64,000 nucleotides of DNA, taken from positions 6,091,001 through 6,155,000 of the forward strand of contig JACGWO010000006.1 of NCBI GenBank assembly GCA_034509735.1, given 5' to 3'. Below the pieces are notes generated by a model that saw nothing but the letters and a program-made list of their open reading frames with translations, did no database searches and was not told where the DNA came from. Source of the stretch: Sesamum alatum (Eukaryota; Streptophyta; Magnoliopsida; Lamiales; Pedaliaceae). Shown piece by piece: positions 12,031-23,124 of the stretch. The position numbers and the translations under genes were made by a program. The stretch's first letter is position 1. Each line of letters opens with the position of its first letter.

Positions 12031-13600
12031 GTTTATTTAATTTGTATATATAATGAATATTAAATAAATTTATTTTATATATAATGAATATAAATAGAAA
12101 ATACTTATATGTGTCTTATTAATATAAAGCTATATATAACATGAAAACAATTTAAGAATTTCACTATTTATGCAAATGCAATATAAGGTCATTTACATAC
12201 TTATAAAAATTTATCATATCAAATTTTTACTAAAACTATATATTAAATTGACAAATGAATAGGTAGTATGACTCACATGATTTTGAATATACATTTTTTT
12301 TAACTACCTTTAAATAGCATCTTATATCAATGATTAGTTAACAAAATTCTATAATTTGGATCTTCAATTCATTTGTCACCAATTCTCTATGTAAAGAATG
12401 ACATACAATTATGATAGAAAATTATTAAGCGCTCAAAATTATATAACTGATATTCAAAATGTATTTGGTATACTTTTTTATTATTTTATTGATATTCATG
12501 ATTTTACAATTTTGTGGATGATATTTATATTTTCTTGATTTATCTTGAATTATTTAATTTACTGTGCGCATAACTTTTGTCAACTAAATTTATATATTTC
12601 TATGATGATCTTTTTCCTCATAATTTAATATTTTTGTGATGAAATTTTATGGGTGACAAATCATTAAATGATTATAACAATTAATGATACCAAAGTAATT
12701 TTGAATAATTTTGATGGGTCTAGATTTTTCACTTGAAAATCAAGTTGGCGTTTACAATATCTTATAAAGTTGTTTTTCAAATATAATGTGAATGACATAA
12801 TAATTTTTTATTAGATAGGGTGTTTCAGAAAAAAAAATTTAGAAATATTTATTTTCTCATAATATAAATTAAAAATAATAAATATAACCGGAATTAGTTT
12901 TACGCGCGCCACAGTTTCTAGTTTATTATAATAAAACGAATTCGCAGGTATTTGAACCAATAACCTATAGAAATATTTATTATAATAAAAAAAATTTCAG
13001 GGGTTCGAATCTATTACCTCTAGTATTATTTATTATAATAAAAAGATTTCGCAGGGGTTTGAACCCATGATCTCTAGGAGTCTTTATTATAATAAAAAGA
13101 ATTTGCAAAGGTTCAAACCCATAACCTTTAGAAATATTTATTATAATAAATGGTTTTCGCTAGAGTTCGAATACATGACCTCTAGGAATATTTATTAAAA
13201 TTAAAAAAATTCTCAGGGGTTCGAACCCATGACCTCGAGGAATATTTATTATAATAAAAGGAGTCCGTAGGGGTTCGAACCCATGACGTCTAAGAATACT
13301 TATTATAATAAAAAGAATTCGAAGGGGTTCGAACCCATGACCTTTAAGAATATTTATTATGATAAAAAGAATTCGTTGGGGTTCCAACCTATGACCTCTA
13401 TAAATATTTATTATAATAAAAAGAATTTGCAGGTATTCGAACCAATAACTTATAGAAATATTTATTATAATAAAAACGAATTCACAGGGGTTCGAACCCC
13501 TGACCTCTAAGAATATTTTGTAGAATTAAAAAAATTTAAAATTCTAAAAAATTAGAATTTTGGTCAAAATTAAAATATTTGGTCAAAAGACCACCTTCAA

Positions 13601-13631
<31 letters not shown>

Positions 13632-13634
13632 GAA
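12031..13634. repeat. Tandem segmental duplication, copy 1 (about 1.6 kb)
   Basis: This aligns along its whole length with 13652-15537. Both begin GTTTATTTAATTTGTATATA and end with GGTCAAAAGACC, TTCAAATATATATA and TTAATAGA. Differences are scattered substitutions and small indels. Each copy is preceded on its left by an (AT)n run, which may have mediated the duplication. Confidence 0.9.
12935..13525. repeat. 54-bp minisatellite, about 11 units, array 1
   Basis: The consensus unit contains TATTTATTATAATAAAA, then a purine-rich linker, then GGGGTTCGAACCCATGACCT. The period is 54 bp (18 codons), so open frames run through it on both strands, giving repeating peptides of the IYYNKKN / GFEPMTS type. 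I judge these frames non-coding. The core GGTTCGAACCC fits the RNA polymerase III B-box consensus GGTTCGANNCC and is a perfect palindrome around TTCGAA. Confidence 0.9.
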
Positions 13635-14534
13635 GAGATAGATAGATAGTTGTTTATTTAATTTGTATATATAGTGAATATTAAATAAATTTATTTTATA
13701 TATAATGAATATAAATAGAAAATACTTATGTGTCTTATAAATATAAAGCTATATATAGCATGAAAATAATTTAAGAATTTCACTATTTATGCAAATGCAA
13801 AATAACGTCATTTACATATTTATACAAATTTATCATATCAAATTTTTACTGAAACTATATATTAAATTGACAAATGAATAGGTAGTATGACTCACATGAT
13901 TTTGAATATGCAATTGATCCTTTTTTTTTTAACTACCTTTAAATAGCATTTTATATCAATGATTAGTTAACAAAATTCTATAATTTGGATCTTCAGTTCA
14001 TTTGTCACCAATCCTCTATGTAAAGAATGATATACAATTATGATAGAAAATTATTAAGCGCTCAAAATTATATAATTGATATTCAAAATCTATCTTGGTA
14101 TACTTTTTTATTATTTTATTGATATTCATGATTTTACAATTTTGTGGATGACATTTATATTTTCTTGATTTATCTTGAATTATTTAATTTATTGTGTGCA
14201 TAACTTTTGTCAACTAAATTTATATATTCCTATGATGATCTTTTTCCTCATAATTTAATATTTTTGTGATGAATTTTTATGGGTGACAAATCATTAAATG
14301 ATTATAACAATTAATGATACCAAAGTAATTTTGAATAATTTTGATGGGCCTAGATTTTTCACTTAAAAATCAAGTTGGCGTTTACAATATCTTTTAAAGT
14401 TGTTTTTCGGATATAATGTGAACGACATAATAATTTTTTATTTGATAGGGTTTTTCAGAAAAAAAAATATTTATTTTCTCATAATATAAATTAAAAATAA
14501 TAAATATGACTGGAATTAGTTTTACGCGTGCCAC

Positions 14535-15445
14535 AGTTTCTAGAAATATTTATTATAATAAAAAGAAATTCTCAGGGGTTCGAATCCATGACCTCTAGTA
14601 ATATTTATTATAATAAAAAGAATTCGCAGGGGTTTGAAACCATGATCTCTATGAATCTTTATTATAATAAAAAAAAATCGCAAGGGTTCGAACTTATAAT
14701 CTCTAGGAATATTTATTATAATAAAAGGAGTTCGCAGGGGTTCGAACCCATAACCTTTATAAATATTTATTATAATAAAAGGAGTTCGCAGGGGTTCGAA
14801 CACATGACCTCTAGGAATATTTATTAAAATTAAAAAAAATTCTCAGGGGTTCGAACCCATAACCTCGAGGAATATTTATTATAATAAAAGGAGTTCACAG
14901 GGGTTCGAACCCATTACGTCTAGGAATATTTATCTATACTTCTATACTATTATAAAAGCAAACCTTTTGGCGTACCAATTTTTGAATGCTCAAATTTACC
15001 CTTCAATCATTTTCTTTTCTTAAAAAAGTTATTGGTCAAAAAAGTAATTTTATTATTTTTTCTCTCAACCCACTACTCCACGTTTCTCTCACAATACACT
15101 CCATGTTTTTTCTTCTTACTAACTTTTTTTTTTTTTTTTTTTTACATTCCTTGACATTTTTTTTAATTACATCTCACACTGTTCTTTTTATATGCTCGCG
15201 AGGACCGCGTGAAACGACGACTAGTTATAATAAAAAGAATTCGAAAGGGTTGGAACCCATGACCTTTAAGAATATTTATTATGATAAAAAGAATTCATTA
15301 GGGTTCGAACCTATGACCTCTAGAAATATTTATTATAATAAAAGAATTTGCAGGGGTTCGAACCGATGACCTCTAAAAATATATATTATAATAAAAAGAA
15401 TTCACAGGGGTTCGAACCCCTGACCTTTAGGAATATTTTATATAA
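14535..15445. repeat. 54-bp minisatellite, about 11 units, array 2
   Basis: Same unit as array 1: seven units before the inserted Helitron (to 14932) and four after it (from 15225). Most B-box-like cores are intact (GGGGTTCGAACCC or one substitution). Confidence 0.9.
14933..15224 (+). mobile_element. Non-autonomous Helitron, 292 bp, inserted in a minisatellite unit
   Basis: It starts TCTATACTTCTATACTATTA and ends GAAACGACGACTAG. A 4-bp CGCG/CGCG hairpin (15197-15209) lies 11 nt before the terminal CTAG. The flanks are a host A (14932) and T (15225). Removing the element rejoins AATATTTA to TTATAATAAAA, exactly the sequence found in the neighbouring repeat units, so the empty site is visible next door. 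Confidence 0.85.
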
Positions 15446-15662
15446 TAAAAAAAATTCAAAATTCTAGAAAATTAGAATTTTGGTCAAAATTAAAATATTT
15501 GGTCAAAAGACCGCCTTCAAATATATATATTAATAGACTAGAAATTATGGCACGCAATACCTGCGCGCGTAACTTTTAGTAATACTTTTATTTTATTGAA
15601 CCTCATAAAATGATAATTTTTTTTAAAAAAAGAGAAGTCATAAAGCTGCTTGATAAAAAAAA

Positions 15663-16091
15663 GGATAAATTACATCTACCTTCCCTGAAGTTTGGCATAA
15701 TTACAAATACCTCCTTGTTGTTTGAAAAATTACAAATAGCTCACGGAGGTTTGTAATTTTCAATCAAAGGCCTAAAATTGACCATTTTGCCCTTGATTTT
15801 TTTAGTTAAATTAGAGAAAAATTAACCGAGGCAAATTGCATAATTAACTCCTCTGTGTAAAAAATTTTAATAACCTCTCCCTGCACATTGTAGTCCAAAA
15901 AAATTCAAAAAATTTTAAAAATTAAATAAAATGCATAAGGGCATTTTGGTCGGTTCGCCCATAAAAATCAATGGAAATAGGTTATTTGTTAGACGGTTAC
16001 AAACCTCAGGGGGGTATTTGTAATTTTTTAAATAACAAAAGAGTATTTGTAATTATGTCAAACCTCTGGAAAGATAAATATAATTTACCCT
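15663..16091. mobile_element. Fold-back miniature element, family A (copy 1)
   Basis: Left end GGATAAATTACATCTACC, right end the inverse (ATAATTTACCC). The inner arms carry paired phrases such as TTGGCATAATTACAAATA and its complement. Arms of roughly 100 bp make a long hairpin. Other family A copies start at 20201, 41338, 48292 and 51685. Confidence 0.75.
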
Positions 16092-17707
16092 AAAAAAAAG
16101 GAGAGAGAAAGAAATTTGTTTGAGAGGCTCACTTGGCTGCTGTGCAAATATTGGAGAAAAGGGGTCTTTTCTTTCTTGAGGAAATGCAAAGTTGAGAATT
16201 ACGTTGACCTTTTGGTGGACCCATAAAAGGGGGGAAAAATGTGAAAAATGTGAAGAAGCAAGAGATGCTGTTTTTCAAGTTTGGTAGTCCCCATATAATA
16301 AAAGAGATGTCCTTAGGGACGTCGTCAAGGTTTGGAACTTAATATTTTATTGTGAAGATATTGAGAAAATTTATTGAGAGCGTGTGTAAGTAAGTGCGTG
16401 TGTCGAGAAAAAGAGATGTTCACAAACTCATAAAAGGAAATGAAGAAAATACTTCAAATTCAGCTTCCAACAACATTCGACATATTTTTTGTTGAACCTT
16501 AAAGTGGCGACATCTGTTAATAATATTTTAGAATAAATTACTAATTAAAATTTAAATAAATGGACTAATACTTAGGTTTCAAAATAAAAGTTCATAATAA
16601 ATTTGGGCTTTTCATATTTTCATGACAATAAGCTTATAAGCTCGTACCAAATTTGGGTTCTATAAAATTTTTTATGGGCCAATCCGGAATAAATATATAT
16701 TTATTTTGTTTATATTTTGGATTGGTTAAATTTGACAAAAAACATGTTCAGATACAACTCATCATGAGATCGATCCATGTCAAACCCGTGGTGTTCCAAA
16801 CCGAATAGAAATGAACCCAAGCTATCAAAATTCTAATCATGCCTATAAAAATGGGCCTTCACCACACAATAAGTCGTTACAGACACAACAAATTCAAATG
16901 ACTCAAGTCTAAGCTCTATACCACTACGAAGCTTTGCAATCACGAAATTTCCACGTATTCCTTGTCATCAAATATTTCAAGCCTTGATACAATATTTCCT
17001 GGTGACACGTAGTCTGCTCTACAAAAATTTAGAGGAGATTACACACCCCATCCAGGACACACTTTAAGTCCTTGGATCGAAATTCGTAGCAAAGAATCAG
17101 GGAATGACCTTTCATTCAATGATTGTAACACTATTCTAGTTATATTAATAAATTTTATTTGTTCATATTTTTCTAATTTTATATATTTTTTTTACATACA
17201 CGAAATCTTGTGTGAACACAATCGTGTATAAGATCATACATTATTTAATAAAATAAGTTAGAAGGAAAAAATCACAAGCAATCAAATCTCACGAAAGAGC
17301 CCACTTGCTCTCGTGACACTCGTGTTTCTAGGAGATTATGGACAACAAAGTTCACAAGAATAAATACAAAATACCAAAATTGGAAAAAATTATTTAAATT
17401 TAAATTAAAAAATAAAGGATAACTTAATTAAGAAATATGATAAGTTTTTTAAGATAAAAATAAATAAATGTAAATTGATTTAAATTAAATTATACAAAAT
17501 ATATAATTTTTATATTGCAAAATTTAATGCAAAGAGGCTATAATTGGATGGCCTCAATATTTCAGTTGTATTATTCATAAATATTTTTATAAGATAAATT
17601 TAATTGAATTACATAAAAATGGCTATCCCACTTCATACTCATATTCTTGGTAGGAAAAATCATACCATGAATAGATTTATTTTGAATAATATAATAGCAT
17701 TAATATT
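16092..17707. other. Intergenic sequence with no recognised feature
   Basis: No coding frame or clear repeat was found. Composition becomes less AT-rich around 16620-17100, but no family was recognised. Confidence 0.45.
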
Positions 17708-17708
17708 A

Positions 17709-17838
17709 CCCATACTAATATAAAAAAGAAATGTCCTCTACCCTCACAAACAACAGTTAGAAACACTGGCGCACCACTTTTTAAATATGTTACTTATACC
17801 CCATCATAAGAGAATTTTAAAACTTAATTGTAATTATT

Positions 17839-17879
<41 letters not shown>

Positions 17880-18067
17880 TGTCAACGTTATTTTAACACC
17901 ACTACATCGATTCTTTTATTTTGTTAATAATATTTTAAGTTGATTTTCTTTTCTTTTCTTTTTTTGAGATGTGATTTGATGCTTTATAAATTTTATTCTT
18001 ACTTATAAATATTTTAAAATGTGGTATTTATTATATGCACCTAGAGATAGCGTGCTACGACGGCTAG
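17709..18067 (+). mobile_element. Degraded Helitron-like element
   Basis: The 5' end reads CCCATACTAATATAAAAAAG (first T of the expected TC changed). The 3' end reads GCGTGCTACGACGGCTAG, with host A before and T after. A (TA)n run fills about 17842-17875. Confidence 0.55.
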
Positions 18068-18514
18068 TAGTATATGATATGTGCAAATACTATTTACTAG
18101 TCTAAGAAGTAAAAGTCACATTCTCAATTTAGAGATTTTATAGTTTTTAAATAAATCTAAAAACAATTGGAATCTGATATACAAAATGACGACCCTTCAT
18201 CATGGTTAAGATAAATTTATGTATTTATTTTTTGAAAAATGGGTTAATTAAGATAAATTTATAAATATAATAAAAATTTGTGAAATAAAATGCAAGTACT
18301 AAAATGCCAATACATATGTACTTATTCGCTTACAAATAACCATATGTACATTTAAATTATTTGTTTTATCAGTTTTAAATCAGTCACTTTTTTTTTATTT
18401 GTATTTGTTATATATTATTTAATGAATAAAAATAATAAAGTTTCAATAATACACACACATCAAGTGTGATTGATTGCTAATTTATAATGAAAAATTATAT
18501 TTTTTTTCCTATAA

Positions 18515-18765
18515 CTTAAGGAGTGAAACTTTTGGCCCACTCCGATTTTAATTTTACAATTAAGGATAATAAATTAAAAATAATAGCATATTTGGTCCAA
18601 TTTCGGTCGAAGAAATGCCAATTTTCACAGGCAATCAAGTGCCTAGCATGTGCCTTTTTCGACAGAAATTGCAATAAATGTTGCTAATTTTTTAAATTAT
18701 TATTCTTGATTACAAAATCAAAATTAAAGTGGACCAAAAGCGCCACCGTGTTAAAGGACAAAAAA
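18515..18765. mobile_element. Fold-back miniature element with 'not-transcribed-phrase' type ends
   Basis: Left arm CTTTTGGCCCACTCCGATTT and right arm AAAGTGGACCAAAAGCGCC are approximate inverse complements, with a further paired arm inside. Non-coding. Confidence 0.45.
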
Positions 18766-18869
18766 TGCAATTTTCGTGAGTATACTCAATGACGAGTGTG
18801 TTCTCTACCCAAATGCTAAAAAGAAAAAGAAAAATAAAAATTTCATTTCATAGTGATAATTAATTATAA

Positions 18870-19140
18870 GGATTATTACATTTACATTCCTAATCTATGG
18901 TCTATTTACATAAATTACTTTTGTTTTTTTGCGTAATATAGAAATCAGCCTTAGTAGCCAAAAAATAGGAATAATTTACGTAATGATGTTAACATTTTTG
19001 GGAGTATGTATAATTTTTCAAAAAATATGAGTCATTTGTGTAACTAATGTTAATATTTCTGGTGGCTATATGTGTAGTGTTTTAAAAAAAAAGGGTAAGT
19101 AGTTTGTGTAAATAGACCATAAGGGAGTTTAAGGGATTAA
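18870..19140. mobile_element. Fold-back miniature element, family B
   Basis: Left GGATTATTACATTTACATTC, followed by a TGGTCTATTTACA phrase. The right arm carries the complement (TGTAAATAGACCATA, then GGGATTAAATATA). Confidence 0.6.
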
Positions 19141-19580
19141 ATATATTTTTGGTTTCGTAACTTAGGTTATTAATATTTTCATCCTTTAACTTTCTAAGGA
19201 AGTTGGTCACACATCATTTTAATTTTTCACGATTTTACTCTTTTGTTTGTTGGAGTTCACTTCCACGTGCAAGAAGGGTGAACTTCGACGGAAACAAAAA
19301 AAAGATTGAAGTCACTAAAATTAAAAGATTACAAGACCAAAATGTTACAACAAAAAATTGAAGAAATAAAATACCGGCAGAAATAAGATAAGAATAAAAG
19401 GCCCAATTTTAAAATGTCACATAGGATACACATGCATTTTTCTCGAAAATGGTGAATTCCGACAAAAAAAGACTAAAATCATGAAATTAAAAAGATGCAG
19501 GATCAAAATGCTAGCTAAAAAGTTAGAGGACAAAAATATCTAATAACCTAAATTACGGGACTAAAAATACATTTAAGCCG
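19130..19580. mobile_element. Fold-back miniature element, family C
   Basis: Left arm GGTTTCGTAACTTAGGTTAT; right arm ATAACCTAAATTACGGGACT is its inverse. No coding sequence. It lies about 330 bp upstream of the F-box start codon. Confidence 0.6.
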
Positions 19581-19758
19581 TTTAAGTATAATTATATCCC
19601 TTAATTATATTCATGTCCTCATATGTCAAATTGATGTCGCCATTATAACGCAACTCATACTATGAACATGATGACTACATCACAAATCAAATCTACTGCA
19701 CATGACCACATCAAATATTCAAAATACACCCTACGCCCCTCCTTCCCTCTCTGTATCA

Positions 19759-19764
19759 TATATA
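19759..19764 (+). promoter_or_regulatory. Candidate TATA box of the F-box gene
   Basis: TATATA in the context ATCATATATACG, about 150 bp upstream of the start codon at 19910. That spacing fits a leader of about 115-120 nt. Assigned on sequence and position only. Confidence 0.45.
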
Positions 19765-19909
19765 CGAACCCCATCATCATCAACCATTAATTAATTACCT
19801 GCATCCTTTACTAAACCCTGTATGATCATAGTTTCACGCAGCTGATCATTTTGGGTGCACTGCGCCGCCGCACTTTATCCTATTTCATCTGAACCGCGAC
19901 GCCTCAAGA

Positions 19910-22900
19910 ATGGCGGCCGGCACGAGGGTGGAGTCGATGCCGGAAGATTGCCTGTCCCACGTCCTGTCGTTCGCTTCTCCCACCGACGCGTGTCGGTCAT
20001 CGGCGGTGTCCGCCGCTTTTCGCGACGCGGCGGATTCCGACCTCGTGTGGGAGAATTTCCTGCCGTCGGATTATCCGGAGATCATATCGAGATCAGTTTC
20101 GCCGGTGGAGTTCTCGTCGAAGAAGGATTTGTTTCGCAGGCTTTCGTCTGCACCGCTTCTCATTGATGGGGGTAAAAAGGTAAAAAAAAACAATAAATAT
20201 GGTAAATTATACCTATCTCGCATGAGATTTGACATAATTATAAATATTTTTTTGTTATTTATTAAATTAAAAATATTCCTTTATATTAACATTTGTCTAA
20301 TTTATTTTCATTCAATTTTTACGATGTAGGGTCAAAATGCCTTTTTGAATTACAAATTACGACTATATATATTTTTTAAAATTTTCTAAAATATTTTCAT
20401 GGACTAATATGCCTAGGATTATTTACTTAGCTCACTCTCAAATTTGTTTTTACATTTTTCCAATCATTTTTATTAAAAATTTTAGTAAGGGTAAAGTAGT
20501 AATTTTTACCTCATCGTTTAGGGCTACTCAAATTTTTTTATTTGAGGGGCATTTATGATTTCTCAAACAATGATAACTATTTTTAGTTGTGTTGTATCCT
20601 AGGAAAGACAATTGTAATTTACCGTTTTATAAGTTAAATTATTTTTGTATTTGAAATTAATAATACAGTAAAATCTTTATAAATTAATGATATCGGGATT
20701 ACACAATTTTATTAATTTAAAAAAGTATTAATTAATCATTTAAATTAATATTTTATTAATTTAAAGAGGTTTTTTCCGGTTCAACTAACCTACATCATTT
20801 TTCATTAATAAAATATACACATTGTATTGACTAATTGAATGATGTTCATATATAATGTGACTAATTAATTATAGTACATCCCCAGACAAAAAAAAAAAAA
20901 AAAAGTTCATTGTCGTACATAGTACTAGTTAAAATTTAACGCAAGTTCATTGCATTACTTAATACTAGATTTAAATTTTAAGAAGAAGCAAACAACAATA
21001 AAATTATATTTTACTAAGTTGTCTTCATTATATTTATAATTTTATAGAATTATTAATTTATAATATTGAAGGAACCATAAATTTATATAAGGGTCTTTCG
21101 AAAGATAGTATCTTATTAATATATCAAAATTATTAATTTAGACCTTAGACTGAAATCGAGATCGAGAAAAATTATTAATTTATCGAGTTTTAATTCATAA
21201 AGGTTCTACTGTAATTAAGTTAAATGAGCACTATCACCGTGAAAATTCTACAACTCTTTTGACATGTCGCCTCGAGAGTGTTTAGTAAATTTAATGAAAA
21301 ATTTACAAATATTTTAAAAATATTAGACCTTATGTTTTTAAAAAAATTAATTAAAATACGTTAAAAAACTTATAAGCTCGTCCAAACATCTTCTTCCATG
21401 CACATAGAATTCTGATTACTTTAATGAAAATCTTCGTACTCACGCCATTATATTTTTGGATAGAAGACTAAAGAGATCGATCGATGTGTTGTTGATGCAT
21501 TCATATAATTACTTCTGAAAATAAATTATTTGTAGTAAATTGCTATGTAATAACTTTCTAGCTAATGATATTGTAATTATAATATATGGAAATTATTACT
21601 ATTTTTATCTCAAAATTTTTTATTATTTCGAAATGCCTCAAAATAATATTATTCTAAAATATAAATTATTTTATTTTTAAAAGTGTTCATTCAATTAAGA
21701 TATATAATAATTTGACTTCATGACAATGAATGAAGCAGGAAACTAATAGACCAAATATTTACAAATCTAATTAGAATCACAATGAAAAAGACATTTGACA
21801 TGTCTCAAATTTTAAATATATATTTTGTTACAATTATGCTATTATTCATATTTTGGTGGCCATATCTTAACATGACCCTACAATAAGAAATATATATTTT
21901 TTTTTCGGGAAAACTATTTTTCAGTTCCGTATTTATTAGGGTCTTTTTCAATTTAACTCCATTTGTTACGATTTTTCCACATTGCATCTCATAACTTGAA
22001 ATTTTTCTCAAATTTAGTCCGCGTGCATTTTTCGCCAACAGCCGTTAACAGATTGTTATGTGGCCACATGCTTTCCTCGTTGATTATTGGACGGAAAATG
22101 CATGTGAGGACTAAAATTGAGAAAATTTTTAAGCTATGAACTGCATGAGAAAATAATAACAAATGAGATTAAATATAAAAAGACCCTGTAATATGGGACA
22201 AGAAATGCGATGTTCTCTATTTTGTCTCTAAATTTTTAGAAATTGCTAAACAATTTCATTTTTTTTTAAATTCTTTTGAGAGTTGTTAATATTTGTGGAA
22301 TACAGACATTTTCAATAGATAAATGTACAAACAAGAAAATCTACATGTTGAGTGCAAGGGAACTTTCAATCACTTGGTCAACCAATTCCCTGTATTGGTC
22401 ATGGAAGAAACCCTTCCTCAACTCAAGGTTAATTTCTTCCACCTATTCTCCTCTCATTTATATGCAATTATTGAATAGATTTAGCTTTATTCTATATTGT
22501 TGATTTTCGTTGGCGTTTGGACCGAAATGCTAGATTCCCAGAGATAGTGGAGCTGGTAATGGTGTGCTGGCTAGAAATACACGGCAGAATAGACATCAGT
22601 ATGCTTTCGCCCAACACGAGTTATGGTGCTTATCTCATCATTCAGTTGTTGGATCGCGCTTTTGGATTGGATACAGTATTATGCGAGGTTTCGATTGAAA
22701 TCGGGGACCACAGAATGCAGAGGCCGATTCATCTAACGCGCGACAAGTGCAGAGGAGAAGGATCGGGTGTGTCGAGGAAAGGGGAAGAAGACGTGGTTCG
22801 CACACGTGGCGATGGATGGTTGGAGGTTGAGTTGGGGGAGTTCTACAACAATGGGCGTGAGAAGGAGGTGAAAATGTGGTTTAGAGAAACTAAGGGTGTG

Positions 22901-22954
22901 CATCTCAAAGGGGGTCTTCTTGTTGAAGGCATTGAGCTTAGACCCATAGAGTGA
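19910..22954 (+). CDS. F-box protein, PP2-B type (phloem protein 2-like), three exons
   Basis: Exons 19910-20179, 22306-22427 and 22534-22954 have GT-AG borders and join in frame to 270 residues plus stop. Residues about 8-50 form an F-box (ESMPEDCLSHVLSF, then VWENFLPSDY), the part that binds SKP1 in SCF ubiquitin ligases. Residues about 91-265 form a PP2 lectin-like domain: YMLSARELSITW, FPEIVELVMVCWLEIHGRI, MLSPNTSYGAYLI and EVSIEIG are family hallmarks. The C-terminus ends KGGLLVEGIELRPIE, as usual. These proteins are thought to recruit glycosylated or other targets for ubiquitination; the target here is unknown. One conserved segment after SITW is diverged (STNSLYW where GDTPQYW is usual). 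Intron 1 (2126 bp) is filled with miniature elements. Exon 1 is GC-rich compared with everything around it. Confidence 0.9.
20201..20624. mobile_element. Fold-back miniature element, family A (copy 2), in F-box intron 1
   Basis: It begins GGTAAATTATACCTATCTCG only 22 bp after the 5' splice site of intron 1 and ends ATTGTAATTTACCG. It is more diverged than the other family A copies. Confidence 0.6.
20664..21213. mobile_element. DNA transposon remnant with CAGTA ends, in F-box intron 1
   Basis: Left end CAGTAAAATCTTTATAAATT. The right end, read in reverse, is CAGTAGAACCTTTATGAATT. These are good inverted termini of a non-autonomous DNA element. No clear target duplication was seen and there is no coding capacity. 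Confidence 0.5.
21905..22225. mobile_element. Fold-back miniature element in F-box intron 1
   Basis: Left arm TCCGTATTTATTAGGGTCTT and right arm AAGACCCTGTAATATGGGA are approximate inverse complements, with a central pair built on AAATTTAGTCCG / GGACTAAAATTG. It ends about 80 bp before exon 2. Confidence 0.55.
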
Positions 22955-23124
22955 GTGAAAGTGAGAGGTCCATGTGTTCAAGTGATGAATTTAGGTAATT
23001 TATGCTTCATTGTGTTTAACGTTTGTTTATGTTTTAATTTTAAGTGGATTTTTTTTTTTTCTAAATTTTGTATAGTTTTTCATGTAAGATGAGAATATGC
23101 CCGAATGAGATTATGTTTTATATT

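Larger units (their letters stand above)
11746..15537 (-). mobile_element. Composite Helitron-like cluster enclosing a 1.6-kb tandem duplication
   Basis: On the minus strand the right border starts TCTATTAATATATATA (from 15537) and the left border ends in CTAG (11749-11746) before a T. A strong hairpin lies just upstream of that end (CCGTGCTATGCACGG, 11758-11772), the canonical Helitron 3' structure. Immediately right of the 5' end is a second CTAG (15538-15541) preceded on the minus strand by a different 3' tail, as in Helitrons joined head to tail. A plus-strand 3'-like tail (ACGCGCGCCACAGTTTCTAG) also occurs at the left edge of the 54-bp array. No Rep/helicase gene was seen, so the cluster is non-autonomous. 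Confidence 0.5.
13652..15537. repeat. Tandem segmental duplication, copy 2, interrupted by a Helitron
   Basis: It is about 1886 bp long, or about 1594 bp once the 292-bp insertion is removed, matching copy 1. The insertion therefore followed the duplication, or copy 1 was made from an empty version. Confidence 0.9.

Noticed and set aside
13160..13510. Repetitive open frames through the 54-bp array (18-residue repeats on both strands, also at 14528-14827)
   Set aside because: The unit length is divisible by three and has no stop in some frames, which explains openness on both strands. There is no gene-like start, codon pattern or known domain.
9988..13525. Common origin of the two 54-bp repeats (9988 and 12935)
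   Set aside because: The periods are equal but the unit sequences share nothing.
12935..15445. tRNA genes at the GGTTCGAACCC motifs
   Set aside because: No acceptor stem, D-arm or anticodon arm can be built around them. Only the T-arm-like core is present.
12935..15445. CRISPR-like array because of regular spacing
   Set aside because: The repeats are contiguous and diverged with no unique spacers, and this is plant nuclear DNA.
19855..20166. 103-codon frame overlapping F-box exon 1
   Set aside because: Out-of-frame shadow of a GC-rich true exon that has clear F-box similarity in the other frame.
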